A DNA stretch of 19,353 nucleotides from UBA10002 sp964373775 (GCA_964373775.1 CAYJWA010000014.1:1-19353); one strand, 5' to 3'; positions 12,367-19,353 are shown, counted from the first letter of the stretch. Notes: generated by a model not told the origin, from the letters alone. Numbers and translations: made by a program.

Positions 12367-13506
12367 TCACCCAAAGCGACCGGACGCCAAGATTGCCTCG
12401 GCTACTTTGGTAACATTTTTGATGCTTTGGTAAATCTTCTTTATTGGTTGAAGTGTTTTTACATGATAGTAAAAAATCAAATCCTGTATCAAATCTTCAA
12501 GCAGATTTATGGTAAATAATGCGTAGCGCGTGGCTTCTAGAGGCGAGAGATTCGATCCTGATTGATACCAACCTTCTTTTGTTTCAAGTGAAGAAACTCG
12601 TTTAAGAGTACGGCTGACTGTATCAACCGCTAGCTCAACTTCGTGAGCAGTCAGTTCGGTTTTTGCATACAAAAAATCAGCCGAGTATACCAATTTGTAT
12701 AAATCTTCCACTGAAAGATGCTCGTTGATAAGCGAAAGGACATACACAAACCACAAATTTGCATTTCGCGGGGACTTGTCAAAATTATCTAAAATAAAAC
12801 ACACACGGAAAAAGCTTTCCAAATCATCAGGGACTATAGATACCAATTTCTTCTCATCTATCACTTGCTCTAATAAGTGCGCAAGTTTTTCTTTTGTGAT
12901 ATCAAGCAACTCATGCTGGAATCGCAAAATTATGTTTTTCTGTTCAATGGATTCAATAAGTTTTGGGAGAAGAGCATCCGTAGAAAAGACCTTTAGAAAT
13001 TGCTGCGCAGGCACCCGATAAGCACTCTTCCTCCACGCAGCAACAAAACCAATCGTACCTCTTTTTGCAATCCACGACGGTTCTATCAGTGCAAAGAACT
13101 TCTTATCCTTCAATACATAGAGTATTTGGCGGTCAGTATGGGGTATCAACGTCTTTGCGTTTCTCTCCTTTTTCGAAATTTTTGAAACTGCAAAATCGAA
13201 AAAAGGCAGATTCGAATCTTCAGCATACTGGAATTCTACATTACATTTCTTGCCTCCAATCTCCGCTTGGTAGTCCGGCGCCCGAGTAACTCCCCCTTTT
13301 CTTAAAAACCATAAAAAGGCGTCGCCACCGGCTTTTGAGACCTCTACCGCAACACCCGGATGCGCTTGCTTGAGTTTTTTCCTTAGCCACTCGGTGATTT
13401 CAAGTTCGGCAATCGCCTTTTTTTTCATGTCTCGCCGATACTCAAGATAGGTTCTTGATTTAATATCGCTGGATTGTGCGTATGTTGTCTTCGCATCCTT
13501 TTTCAT
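12367..13506 (-). CDS. Probable type II restriction endonuclease, family not recognised
   Basis: The protein has 379 residues. It lies between two DNA methyltransferase genes, overlapping the upstream one by 4 nt (ATGA), which is the main reason for the call. A possible PD-(D/E)xK site is APDYQAEIGGKKCNVEFQYAE: Pro77-Asp78, then Glu91 and Gln93 in the VEF-Q strand, with Gln in place of Lys. The preceding SKAGGDAFLWFLRKGG resembles the first strand of such nucleases. The second half is helical and could recognise DNA. Codons and sequence are visibly richer in A and T than gyrA or the solute-binding protein gene, consistent with acquisition by transfer. An accessory subunit or regulator is an alternative. 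Confidence 0.6.
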   Translation of the reverse strand: MKKDAKTTYAQSSDIKSRTYLEYRRDMKKKAIAELEITEWLRKKLKQAHPGVAVEVSKAGGDAFLWFLRKGGVTRAPDYQAEIGGKKCNVEFQYAEDSNLPFFDFAVSKISKKERNAKTLIPHTDRQILYVLKDKKFFALIEPSWIAKRGTIGFVAAWRKSAYRVPAQQFLKVFSTDALLPKLIESIEQKNIILRFQHELLDITKEKLAHLLEQVIDEKKLVSIVPDDLESFFRVCFILDNFDKSPRNANLWFVYVLSLINEHLSVEDLYKLVYSADFLYAKTELTAHEVELAVDTVSRTLKRVSSLETKEGWYQSGSNLSPLEATRYALFTINLLEDLIQDLIFYYHVKTLQPIKKIYQSIKNVTKVAEAILASGRFG

Positions 13507-14366
13507 GCAGGGCTTTGAATGATAACTTCTTTCTGAAAAACGTTAAAGAGGTTTTGACTGATATTCTGTTCTATGAGAGGAACGAATGATATATTGACCT
13601 CATACAGTATTGAGTTTCGTTTCTCCTGCAGAGCCGCTCGAGAGGTCGTCCCCATACCACCAAACGGGTCAAGAACCGTTTCCGATATAAACGAATAGGC
13701 TCTAATGAGCCGTACGGGGAGTTCTAACGGAAATGGAGCGAGATGTTCACGCGTGCCGCTTTTGTAGGGCTTCATAAGCCAAACATCACTGTTTTTAAGT
13801 GAGAGCCAAAACTCTTTGCTGATTTTTGATGCTTCCTTCAACTCGGAGGTAAGATGAGCGTATTTTCCGATATTTCCTCCGGGTTTTTGGAATTCAAGAA
13901 TCTGTTCGTGCATGTTGTTAAGCACGATTCCGCCTGGATATGGGTACGTGCCAAAGTGTGCGCGGACGCCGTTAGTTTTGTGCCATATGATTTCTCTTTT
14001 GAAGACAAAGCCGAGCGTCTCACAGAGGTCAATGGTATGTCCGACGATATTAAGAGTCCGGAACGAATCAGTTTCAGAACTCTTAAGAGGGAGATTCATG
14101 ATATTGATAAACATCTTTCGCCCCGGCTGTAACACCCTCAAACATTCTTTCCAGACCTTTTGTATTTCGGATTTCCAGAGCGTATAGTCGTTAATGTTAC
14201 CAAGGTCGCGCCCGGAGAAATCACCACTGTAAGTTTTCGCGTTAAAGTATGGAGGTGAAGTAACGATAAGATGAACACTTCCGTCAGAAACCTCACGCAT
14301 AGTTCGGCTATCTCCAATTACAATTTTAGCAAAAAACGGGGCCTTGAATCTTCCTGGCTTTACCAT
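13503..14366 (-). CDS. Beta-class DNA methyltransferase with TSPPY motif (RM system)
   Basis: The protein has 287 residues. The ATG at 14366 is chosen because GGAAGGTGG lies just upstream; the frame is open 22 codons further but has no ribosome site there. Motif IV is VTSPPYFNAKTYSGDF (TSPPY at 36-40) and motif I is VLDPFGGMGTTSRAAL (DPFGGMGTT at 233-241), the beta-class order. SPPY is most common in N4-cytosine methylases but also occurs in N6-adenine ones. An LNNMHEQILEFQKPGG segment precedes motif I, as in other members. It is the first gene of the RM cassette, starting 73 nt after gyrA and overlapping the endonuclease candidate by 4 nt. Confidence 0.88.
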   Translation of the reverse strand: MVKPGRFKAPFFAKIVIGDSRTMREVSDGSVHLIVTSPPYFNAKTYSGDFSGRDLGNINDYTLWKSEIQKVWKECLRVLQPGRKMFINIMNLPLKSSETDSFRTLNIVGHTIDLCETLGFVFKREIIWHKTNGVRAHFGTYPYPGGIVLNNMHEQILEFQKPGGNIGKYAHLTSELKEASKISKEFWLSLKNSDVWLMKPYKSGTREHLAPFPLELPVRLIRAYSFISETVLDPFGGMGTTSRAALQEKRNSILYEVNISFVPLIEQNISQNLFNVFQKEVIIQSPA

Positions 14367-14439
14367 ATCCACCTTCCGTTTTTCTGGCGAAACGAGCATG
14401 AATGATATGAAGATTCTGACTGATAATCCCACTGCAATC

Positions 14440-16896
14440 TTACAAGCACGTCAATGATGCAATGGCGTCGCCGTCCCGCATCCGCATAATCCGCACTCCC
14501 TGGGTCTGACGGCCGAGCGTCGCGATTCCCTTCACATCCGTGCGAATCACCTGACTCTTTTTGGAAATCGCGACCACTTCCTCATCCGGCGACACAACCA
14601 CACGAGCCGCCATCAAGGAACCGGTCTTGGGAGTAATTTTTGCGGTCTTGATTCCAGAACCGCCGCGCTTTTGGGTTTTGTACTCCTTCAACTTGGTCTT
14701 CTTGCCGTATCCTTTTTCCATAATCACTAAAAGTTCTGGATGCTCCGTTTTTTTAGAGATAATGCCCGTGCCCACAATCGCGTCGCCCTTGCGGAGGCGC
14801 ATCACACGGACCCCCGCGGCAGAACGCCCCATCTCGCGCACATCGCTCTCCTTAAAACGAATGGATTGCCCCTTTGCGGTAACGAGTACAGCCTCGTCCC
14901 CTTTCTCCACAAAGGAAGCGGAGACAAGCTCATCGTCTCCCCGGAGAGTAATTGCGATGAGGCCGCTTCGGCGCACATCATGGAAACTCTCTGCCGCGGT
15001 CTTCTTGCCCACACCCGCTTTCGTTACCATAAGCAGAGAGAGGCGCGACTGTTTTACCTCTTTCGGCATCGGAAGTATTGAGGTAACCTTTTCGTCAGAA
15101 CCGAGAGAGAGGAAGTTCATCACGGACTTCCCCTTCGTGGCGCGCTTGCCTTCGGGAACTTCATACATCTTCATCTGGTATGCTTTGCCCTTGTCAGTGA
15201 AAAAAAGGAGATCGTTATGTGTCGTTCCCGTAATCACATGGGTAACAAAGTCCTCGTCTTTCGTGTCCAGGTCCACGACGCCCACTCCGCCGCGCCGCTG
15301 TTTGCGATACTCCTCCGGGTCTGTCCTTTTGATATAACCGCCTTTGGTCAAAAGGAGTACGGCATCCGCATCAGGAATCAAGTCCTCCTCGGAGAATGCT
15401 TTCGCGCCCGCTCTGACTATTTTCGTGCGGCGCTCGTCGCCAAACCGCTCGGAAAGTTCCTGAAGCTCTTTTCTAATGACTTGAAGAATTTTCTTCGGGC
15501 TCGCGAGAATATCTTTTAATTCTTTGATAAGCGCTTGCACGGCTTTCAGTTCGTCTTCAATTTTTCTGCGCTCCAATCCGGCAAGCCGCTGGAGCTTCAT
15601 CTCCAGAATCGCGTTTGCCTGCAGCTCGCTAAAGCGGAACGCCTTGACCAGTCCTGCCCGTGCCGCATCCACATCCGCGGACTTTTTGATGAGCCGGATA
15701 ATCTCGTCAATATGTTCCAGCGCCTTTTGGAGCCCTAACAGAATATGCTCCCGCGCTTCCGACAAACGGAGGTCAAATTCGCTCCGGCGCTTCACCACTT
15801 CCATGCGATGCTCAATGAATGCCGCGAGCATTGCCCGGAGCGAAAGGGTGTGCGGCACTCCCTTCACCAGAGCAACGCAGTTGTAGTGGAACGGTTCTTC
15901 CAGCTGGGTATGCTTGTACAAAAAGTTCAAGACCTTCTCCGGAAAACTCCCTTGCTTCAGGTCAATCACAATGCGCGTCTCTTTGGTGGACTCGTCGCGG
16001 AGACCCTTAATCCCCTCAATCTTCTTTTCGCGCGCAAGGTCTGCAATCCGCGTAATGAGTTCGGCTTTGTTCACGCGATAGGGAATAGAGGTAATGATAA
16101 TCTGATACTGCCCGGCTTTATTTTCAATGATTTCCGCAACCCCTCGTACCACAACAGTTCCTTTTCCGGAGGCATACGCATGCTCAATATCCTTCGCCCC
16201 CAGGGCGATGCCGCCAGTGGGGAAGTCAGGACCTTGGATAAACTGGAGAAGGTCTTCGGTGGACGCGTCTTTGTTCTCAATCAGGTGCACTGTCGCGGCG
16301 ACCACTTCCCGCAGGTTGTGCGGCGGGATATTCGTTGCCATACCGACCGCAATGCCCAATGTGCCGTTTAAGAGAAGATTGGGAACTCCTGTTGGGAGCA
16401 CAATCGGCTCCTTGCGCGTAGCGTCAAAATTAGGGCGGAAGTCAACTGTTTCTTTTTCAATATCGCGGAGCATCTCTCCGGCAAGCCGCGACATCTTCGC
16501 TTCCGTGTAGCGATACGCCGCTGCCGGGTCCCCGTCCGTAGAGCCAAAATTTCCTTGACCGATGATAAGCGGGTAGCGGAATGAAAATGTCTGCGCCATC
16601 TTCACCATCGCGTCATACACGGATATGTCGCCGTGCGGATGGTACTTACCTAGGACATCCCCGACAACCGCGGCTGATTTTCGCGTCTTTGCCGCAGCAG
16701 TGAGGCCCATCTCGTGCATTGCAAAGAGAATACGGCGGTGCACGGGCTTCAGTCCGTCACGCACATCCGGAAGCGCGCGCGCGGTAATCACGGACATCGC
16801 GTAATCCAGATAGGACTCCTTCATCTCGGAGACAATGGGGCGGGGAACAATGTGGTGCTCCGGCGCACGGTAATGCGCAGTTTTTTCTGCTGCCAT
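14440..16896 (-). CDS. gyrA: DNA gyrase subunit A
   Basis: The protein has 818 residues, complete. It is the DNA-breaking and rejoining subunit of the type IIA topoisomerase that introduces negative supercoils with GyrB. The winged-helix catalytic region is clear: RALPDVRDGLKPVHRRIL, KSAAVVGDVLGKYHPHGD (73-90) and AYRYTEAKMS with the catalytic Tyr130. A coiled coil (about 360-490) and the C-terminal beta-pinwheel follow. The GyrA box at 533-539 is QRRGGVG, with Val where E. coli has a basic residue, and a second degenerate box is QKRGGSG. Position 91, equivalent to E. coli Ser83, is Ile (ATA, 16626-16624), while Asp95 (E. coli Asp87) is kept. The start is ATG 16896 with TATAAT 9 nt upstream, so the leader is almost absent. 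ParC is the alternative, but two box-like motifs favour GyrA. Confidence 0.95.
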   Translation of the reverse strand: MAAEKTAHYRAPEHHIVPRPIVSEMKESYLDYAMSVITARALPDVRDGLKPVHRRILFAMHEMGLTAAAKTRKSAAVVGDVLGKYHPHGDISVYDAMVKMAQTFSFRYPLIIGQGNFGSTDGDPAAAYRYTEAKMSRLAGEMLRDIEKETVDFRPNFDATRKEPIVLPTGVPNLLLNGTLGIAVGMATNIPPHNLREVVAATVHLIENKDASTEDLLQFIQGPDFPTGGIALGAKDIEHAYASGKGTVVVRGVAEIIENKAGQYQIIITSIPYRVNKAELITRIADLAREKKIEGIKGLRDESTKETRIVIDLKQGSFPEKVLNFLYKHTQLEEPFHYNCVALVKGVPHTLSLRAMLAAFIEHRMEVVKRRSEFDLRLSEAREHILLGLQKALEHIDEIIRLIKKSADVDAARAGLVKAFRFSELQANAILEMKLQRLAGLERRKIEDELKAVQALIKELKDILASPKKILQVIRKELQELSERFGDERRTKIVRAGAKAFSEEDLIPDADAVLLLTKGGYIKRTDPEEYRKQRRGGVGVVDLDTKDEDFVTHVITGTTHNDLLFFTDKGKAYQMKMYEVPEGKRATKGKSVMNFLSLGSDEKVTSILPMPKEVKQSRLSLLMVTKAGVGKKTAAESFHDVRRSGLIAITLRGDDELVSASFVEKGDEAVLVTAKGQSIRFKESDVREMGRSAAGVRVMRLRKGDAIVGTGIISKKTEHPELLVIMEKGYGKKTKLKEYKTQKRGGSGIKTAKITPKTGSLMAARVVVSPDEEVVAISKKSQVIRTDVKGIATLGRQTQGVRIMRMRDGDAIASLTCL

Positions 16897-16905
16897 AATG
16901 CTGTT

Positions 16906-16933
16906 ATTATACTACGATACGCGGGAGAGTAAA
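16906..16933 (-). promoter_or_regulatory. gyrA promoter, nearly leaderless
   Basis: On the minus strand, TTTACT (16933-16928), a 16-bp spacer and a perfect TATAAT (16911-16906). The -10 box ends 9 nt before the ATG, leaving an expected leader of only about 2-3 nt. No Shine-Dalgarno site is present. Confidence 0.75.
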
Positions 16934-16941
16934 GCTTGAGA

Positions 16942-16974
16942 GCGACACCGCAGGGCATTAACCCTGCGGGTCGC
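16942..16974. other. 13-bp hairpin upstream of gyrA
   Basis: GCGAC-A-CCGCAGGG (16942-16955) pairs with CCCTGCGGGTCGC (16962-16974) with one bulged A, around a 6-nt loop. No T-run follows on either strand. It lies just upstream of the gyrA -35 box. Confidence 0.65.
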
Positions 16975-16983
16975 CCCGATTTG

Positions 16984-17034
16984 ACCCTGCGCGCCCGCCT
17001 GCGTGCGGACACGCACGGGCAGGGAGCGCAGGGT
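16984..17034. other. Long GC-rich hairpin in the gyrA-DUF2914 intergenic region
   Basis: ACCCTGCGC (16984-16992) pairs with GCGCAGGGT (17026-17034). Inside are CCC/GGG and GCC/GGC pairs and a terminal 6-bp stem CGTGCG/CGCACG with loop GACA (17002-17017). It is followed by ATTTTATT on the + strand, which is a poor T-run. It lies in non-coding sequence with no gene ending into it. Confidence 0.65.
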
Positions 17035-17039
17035 ATTTT

Positions 17040-17090
17040 ATTCGTAGCCATTCGTATCATTCGCATAATTCGTATATTGGTATGTTCATC
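17040..17090 (+). repeat. ATTCGTAT/ATTGGTAT element, half copy with promoter-like end
   Basis: Five ATTCGTA-type words at 17040, 17050, 17059, 17068 and 17076 (spacings of 10, 9, 9 and 8). Bases 17068-17090 match the minus-strand sequence just before the ATG at 10703 at 22 of 23 positions, including the extended -10 TGG-TATGTT. Here no start codon follows (TAATAAAAGG), so any transcript would be non-coding or the copy is a relic. Confidence 0.65.
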
Positions 17091-17161
17091 TAATAAAAGG
17101 GGCGTGAGGGGGGGGAAGGCAGTTCCACACGGTAGTACCTCCGATAAACGCAAAGCATCTT

Positions 17162-17217
17162 CTTAAAACACAAAACACAGTATCCAGTATCCAGACAAAC
17201 AGACCAAAACACAGTGC
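17162..17217. repeat. AAAACACAAA repeat, partial second copy
   Basis: CTTAAAACACAAAACACAG and a following stretch resemble one arm of the element at 8046-8181. Bases 17194-17215 match the reverse complement of 8143-8164 at 20 of 22 positions. The tandem words TATCCAGTATCCAG lie inside. From here to 17414 no further feature is supported except a perfect 12-bp palindrome CGGCGTACGCCG at 17392-17403. Confidence 0.55.
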
Positions 17218-17414
17218 ACAAAAAGCCGAATGTATATTTAATCGCGATGACAAAACGCGCAGGGTTTCGTTCTCTCTAGGCGCTCCATCGGCCTCGCTCC
17301 TGTTTCGCTCGCGCATGCGGTACAGAAAGAGCTCTTCATCCACTTTTCGCACAATGCCTATACCCGGTAAGAAAAGGGTGGAATATTAATGCGGCGTACG
17401 CCGTGATTACCAAA

Positions 17415-17502
17415 ACAAATTACACCACACCCCTTCCCTGTAAACATCGGGTGTTGACAGAGGGAAGGTGTGGTGTAATTTGTCCTCTGTCAACACCCGA
17501 TG
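17415..17502. repeat. Two interleaved long inverted repeats
   Basis: Repeat A: ACAAATTACACCACACC (17415-17431) is exactly complementary to 17467-17483, extended by six pairs after a 2-nt bulge. Repeat B: CATCGGGTGTTGACAGAGG (17445-17463) is exactly complementary to 17484-17502. The order is A, B, A', B', with A' and B' directly abutting, so the two stems cannot form as ordinary nested hairpins at the same time. The block lies 31 bp upstream of a promoter. Confidence 0.85.
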
Positions 17503-17533
17503 TTGACAGGGGATGCAAGACGGCGCTTCACAG

Positions 17534-17562
17534 TTCACAGTAAAGAGGAGAGCGCGTACAAT
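17534..17562 (+). promoter_or_regulatory. Promoter giving a leaderless mRNA for the DUF2914 gene
   Basis: TTCACA (17534-17539), a 17-bp spacer and TACAAT (17557-17562). The -10 ends 6 nt before the ATG at 17569. AGAGGAG at about 17544-17550 lies 18 nt upstream of the ATG, too far for a ribosome-binding site and inside the promoter spacer. Confidence 0.78.
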
Positions 17563-17568
17563 AGCGAT

Positions 17569-18681
17569 ATGGAATTAGAACATCTCGGAAACAGTTCTTT
17601 TTTGGGGCGGAGCCGCCGGTTTCTCTCGCGTTATGTTCGGCATATTTCCACCGCGGCATTTGTTGCGGGATTTCTTTTTGACAACCTCACGCTCACGCGT
17701 ATTGACGCGCCGCTCACTGAATGGGCGCTCGGTACGCATCTCTCGCTTGCCACGCTCGGGATTCTCTTATTTCAGGTCTGTGAATCGGGATTCGTCCGCT
17801 GTAGAGCATTCCTTCGGCTCGGCGCGTTTCTGCCGATTGTTATCCAGTTTTCCTTCGGAGCGCTCGCAAGCGGCTTTTTCATTTTCTTCTCGCGAAGCGG
17901 CACGCTCGCCACCAGCTACCCCTTTCTCCTCTTTCTCGGCGCGCTCCTTATCGGAAACGAGATTCTGCGCACTCGTTATGCGCGGCTCGCATTTCAGCTC
18001 GCTGTGTTTTTTGTTATGCTCCTGTCATTTTCCGCGCTTTTTGTTCCGGTATTCTGGGGGAAGATGGGAGCCGGAATTTTTCTCGCAAGCGCCGCGCTTG
18101 CGCTCATTGTCTTCCGCCTTTTTCTCCTAGTCCTATCGTGGATTGCTGGAGAACGATTACGGCAGAGCCGCCGCGCGGTCTTCCTGAGCGTCTGGGGTAT
18201 CGCTGCTTTTTTCGTTGTGCTCTACTTTTGGAATATCATTCCTCCGATTCCGCTCTCCGTGAAGCATATTGGCGTGTACCACACAGTGGAGAGGAAGGGA
18301 AGCGACTATCGCGTTTCTTTTGAACAGGAAAAGTCATTTTTCCTTTTTGATACTTCGAGTCGCACCTTTCACGCGCGCGCGGGCGAGCCCGTGTATGTCT
18401 TCAGTTCAGTATTCGCTCCCACAAAACTCCAGACCACGATTTTCCACGAATGGTACTATTATGATGCGGGAGAAGGGAAGTGGCGGCTCGCAAGCCGCAT
18501 CCCGTTCGCCATTGTGGGCGGCCGCGACGCGGGCTACCGCGTCTGGAGTATGAAGACCGAGGCAACCCCCGGACAATGGAGAGTTGATGTTGTCACGAGC
18601 CGCGGCCAGATTGTCGGCCGCCTTGCGTTTACCGTTGTGCCTGCCGCGACCGCGCCAAAACTTATTACCGCTCTCCGCTAA
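17569..18681 (+). CDS. Multi-pass membrane protein with C-terminal DUF2914 domain
   Basis: The protein has 370 residues from the ATG at 17569. The frame is open upstream to 17500, but the -10 box lies inside that extension, so the shorter form is preferred. About seven to eight hydrophobic helices occupy residues 27-245, with charged turns such as SRSGTL and RTRYAR. The C-terminal part (about 255-360) is soluble and matches DUF2914: VFSSVFAP, IFHEWYYYDAGEGKWRLASRIPFAIVGGRDAGYRVWS, GQWRVDV and GRLAFTV. The domain's function is not known; it occurs in envelope proteins and is often attached to membrane segments. The gene stands alone between its promoter and the 24-bp palindrome. Confidence 0.85.
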   Translation: MELEHLGNSSFLGRSRRFLSRYVRHISTAAFVAGFLFDNLTLTRIDAPLTEWALGTHLSLATLGILLFQVCESGFVRCRAFLRLGAFLPIVIQFSFGALASGFFIFFSRSGTLATSYPFLLFLGALLIGNEILRTRYARLAFQLAVFFVMLLSFSALFVPVFWGKMGAGIFLASAALALIVFRLFLLVLSWIAGERLRQSRRAVFLSVWGIAAFFVVLYFWNIIPPIPLSVKHIGVYHTVERKGSDYRVSFEQEKSFFLFDTSSRTFHARAGEPVYVFSSVFAPTKLQTTIFHEWYYYDAGEGKWRLASRIPFAIVGGRDAGYRVWSMKTEATPGQWRVDVVTSRGQIVGRLAFTVVPAATAPKLITALR

Positions 18682-18698
18682 CGGCGGCAAAATAATCC

Positions 18699-18722
18699 TC
18701 CTACATTCCTAGGAATGTAGGA
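18699..18722. promoter_or_regulatory. Perfect 24-bp palindrome
   Basis: Two 12-base arms, TCCTACATTCCT and AGGAATGTAGGA, meet without a spacer. It lies 17 bases after the DUF2914 gene stop and ends 12 bases before the exonuclease ATG. No T-run follows (ATAAAAG), so an operator is as likely as a terminator hairpin. The GTAGGA end could also contribute a distant ribosome site. Confidence 0.6.
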
Positions 18723-18734
18723 ATAAAAGCCACA

Positions 18735-19346
18735 ATGATTATCGTAGATGTAGAAGCAACCGGGGTAGATGCGCGATTGTGTTCGCTGCTTTCTGTTGGG
18801 GCAGTTGAGTTTGAGAATCCGCAGAACCAGTTCTATGTGGAATGCCGCGCGTTTGACGGAGCGCATATTGAGAAAGAGGCGCTTCTGATTTCAGGATTTA
18901 CGATGGAGGAAATTATTGTAAATAATCAATCACCAAACACCCATAGCCCAAAAAAGACGGATAGGGAAGCTGTTGAAGCGTTTTTGGAATGGATGAAGAC
19001 CTGCAAGGAGTGGACTTTGGCGGGGCAGAACCCGTCTTTCGACCGTTCTTTTCTTGAAGAGACGGCGCATCGGTATCACATCAACTGGCCGCTTGCACAT
19101 CGCACGATTGACCTACACTCCATTGCGTACTATCACATGAAAAAAAGGGGAGTGGAGCCGCCGCAGAAGAACAACCACTCCGCGCTCAACTTGGACCGTA
19201 TCTTAAAGTATGTGGGACTCCTGACGCGCGCGAAAAAGCACAATGCGCTTGCAGATGCAAAGCTTGAAGCCGAGGCGCTCGCGCGTTTGCTCTATGGCAA
19301 AAATCTGCTCAAAGAATACTCCTCTCTTCCGGTGCCAAAACTATAA
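18735..19346 (+). CDS. DEDDh 3'-5' exonuclease (RNase T / DnaQ-like)
   Basis: The protein has 203 residues, complete. Exo I is IIVDVEATG with Asp5 and Glu7, Exo II is GQNPSFDRSFL with Asp103, and Exo III is HNALADAKLEAEAL with His169 and Asp174, the full set of metal ligands and the general base of the DEDDh group. Enzymes of this group remove nucleotides from 3' ends of DNA or RNA using two metal ions. Stand-alone members include RNase T, oligoribonuclease and the proofreading subunit epsilon; the sequence does not decide between them. No strong ribosome site precedes the ATG at 18735. The start is supported by Exo I beginning at residue 3. It is separate from the DUF2914 gene by the palindrome at 18699-18722. 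Confidence 0.88.
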   Translation: MIIVDVEATGVDARLCSLLSVGAVEFENPQNQFYVECRAFDGAHIEKEALLISGFTMEEIIVNNQSPNTHSPKKTDREAVEAFLEWMKTCKEWTLAGQNPSFDRSFLEETAHRYHINWPLAHRTIDLHSIAYYHMKKRGVEPPQKNNHSALNLDRILKYVGLLTRAKKHNALADAKLEAEALARLLYGKNLLKEYSSLPVPKL

Positions 19347-19353
19347 GGAATGT

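Noticed and set aside
14561..16510. Several long plus-strand frames opposite gyrA
   Set aside because: They are Ser/Arg-rich antisense shadows of a well-conserved gyrA gene.
17230..17345. tRNA or other structural RNA in the divergent region
   Set aside because: No cloverleaf, anticodon arm or T-loop consensus could be drawn on either strand.
17086..17352. Minus-strand 88-residue reading frame upstream of gyrA
   Set aside because: Its second half is translated from AAAACACAAA repeat words, it has no ribosome site or recognisable fold, and it overlaps dispersed repeats.

Overview
The window looks like a piece of a Patescibacteria (Candidate Phyla Radiation, Parcubacteria-like) chromosome. The case rests on four things seen in the sequence: a run of small two-helix TrbC/VirB2-like pilins, a PKD/Ig-repeat surface protein with Cys-paired domains, a solute-binding protein anchored by an N-terminal helix rather than a lipid, and several genes whose -10 box lies only 6-9 nt before the start codon. 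UGA is used as a stop, so the recoded-UGA lineages are excluded. The lineage call is inference from gene content.

Left part (1-5270, + strand). The end of a membrane-protein gene (2-280) is followed by a structured intergenic region with a terminator. A two-gene unit follows: an SPFH/band-7 membrane protein (628-1872) overlapping by 4 nt a three-helix membrane protein (1869-2657). That second protein shares an exact 55-bp stretch with the window's first bases and then diverges, so the same upstream sequence can lead to two different C-termini. An identical 58-bp terminator-containing unit follows both. Next come a PKD-repeat surface protein with a leaderless-type promoter (2822-4033) and a lipoprotein with a consensus promoter and a folded 170-nt leader (4394-5179). 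A bidirectional terminator (5242-5271) separates them from the minus-strand block.

Middle part (5298-9324, - strand). Six divergent TrbC/VirB2-like pilin genes lie in a row. A VapBC-type toxin-antitoxin pair sits between the first and second; its 55-residue antitoxin is easily missed. Most gaps between the pilin genes are filled by long imperfect palindromes built from short degenerate words, and the words differ from gap to gap. One palindrome family recurs at 7026, 10712 and 17040 and supplies extended -10 boxes close to start codons.

Right part (9438-19346). On the - strand lie a membrane-anchored solute-binding protein with no permease nearby, a class I SAM methyltransferase, a restriction-modification cassette (two beta-class DNA methyltransferases flanking an unrecognised, AT-richer probable endonuclease) and DNA gyrase subunit A. 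GyrA has Ile at the position of E. coli Ser83. A 670-bp non-coding divergent region full of hairpins follows. On the + strand come a DUF2914 membrane protein and a DEDDh exonuclease, separated by a perfect 24-bp palindrome.

How the parts may work together: the surface proteins and pilins suggest an envelope-associated apparatus, possibly a type IV-secretion-like pilus or DNA-uptake machine, but no ATPase or channel gene is present here to confirm it. The RM and TA modules look like accessory insertions.
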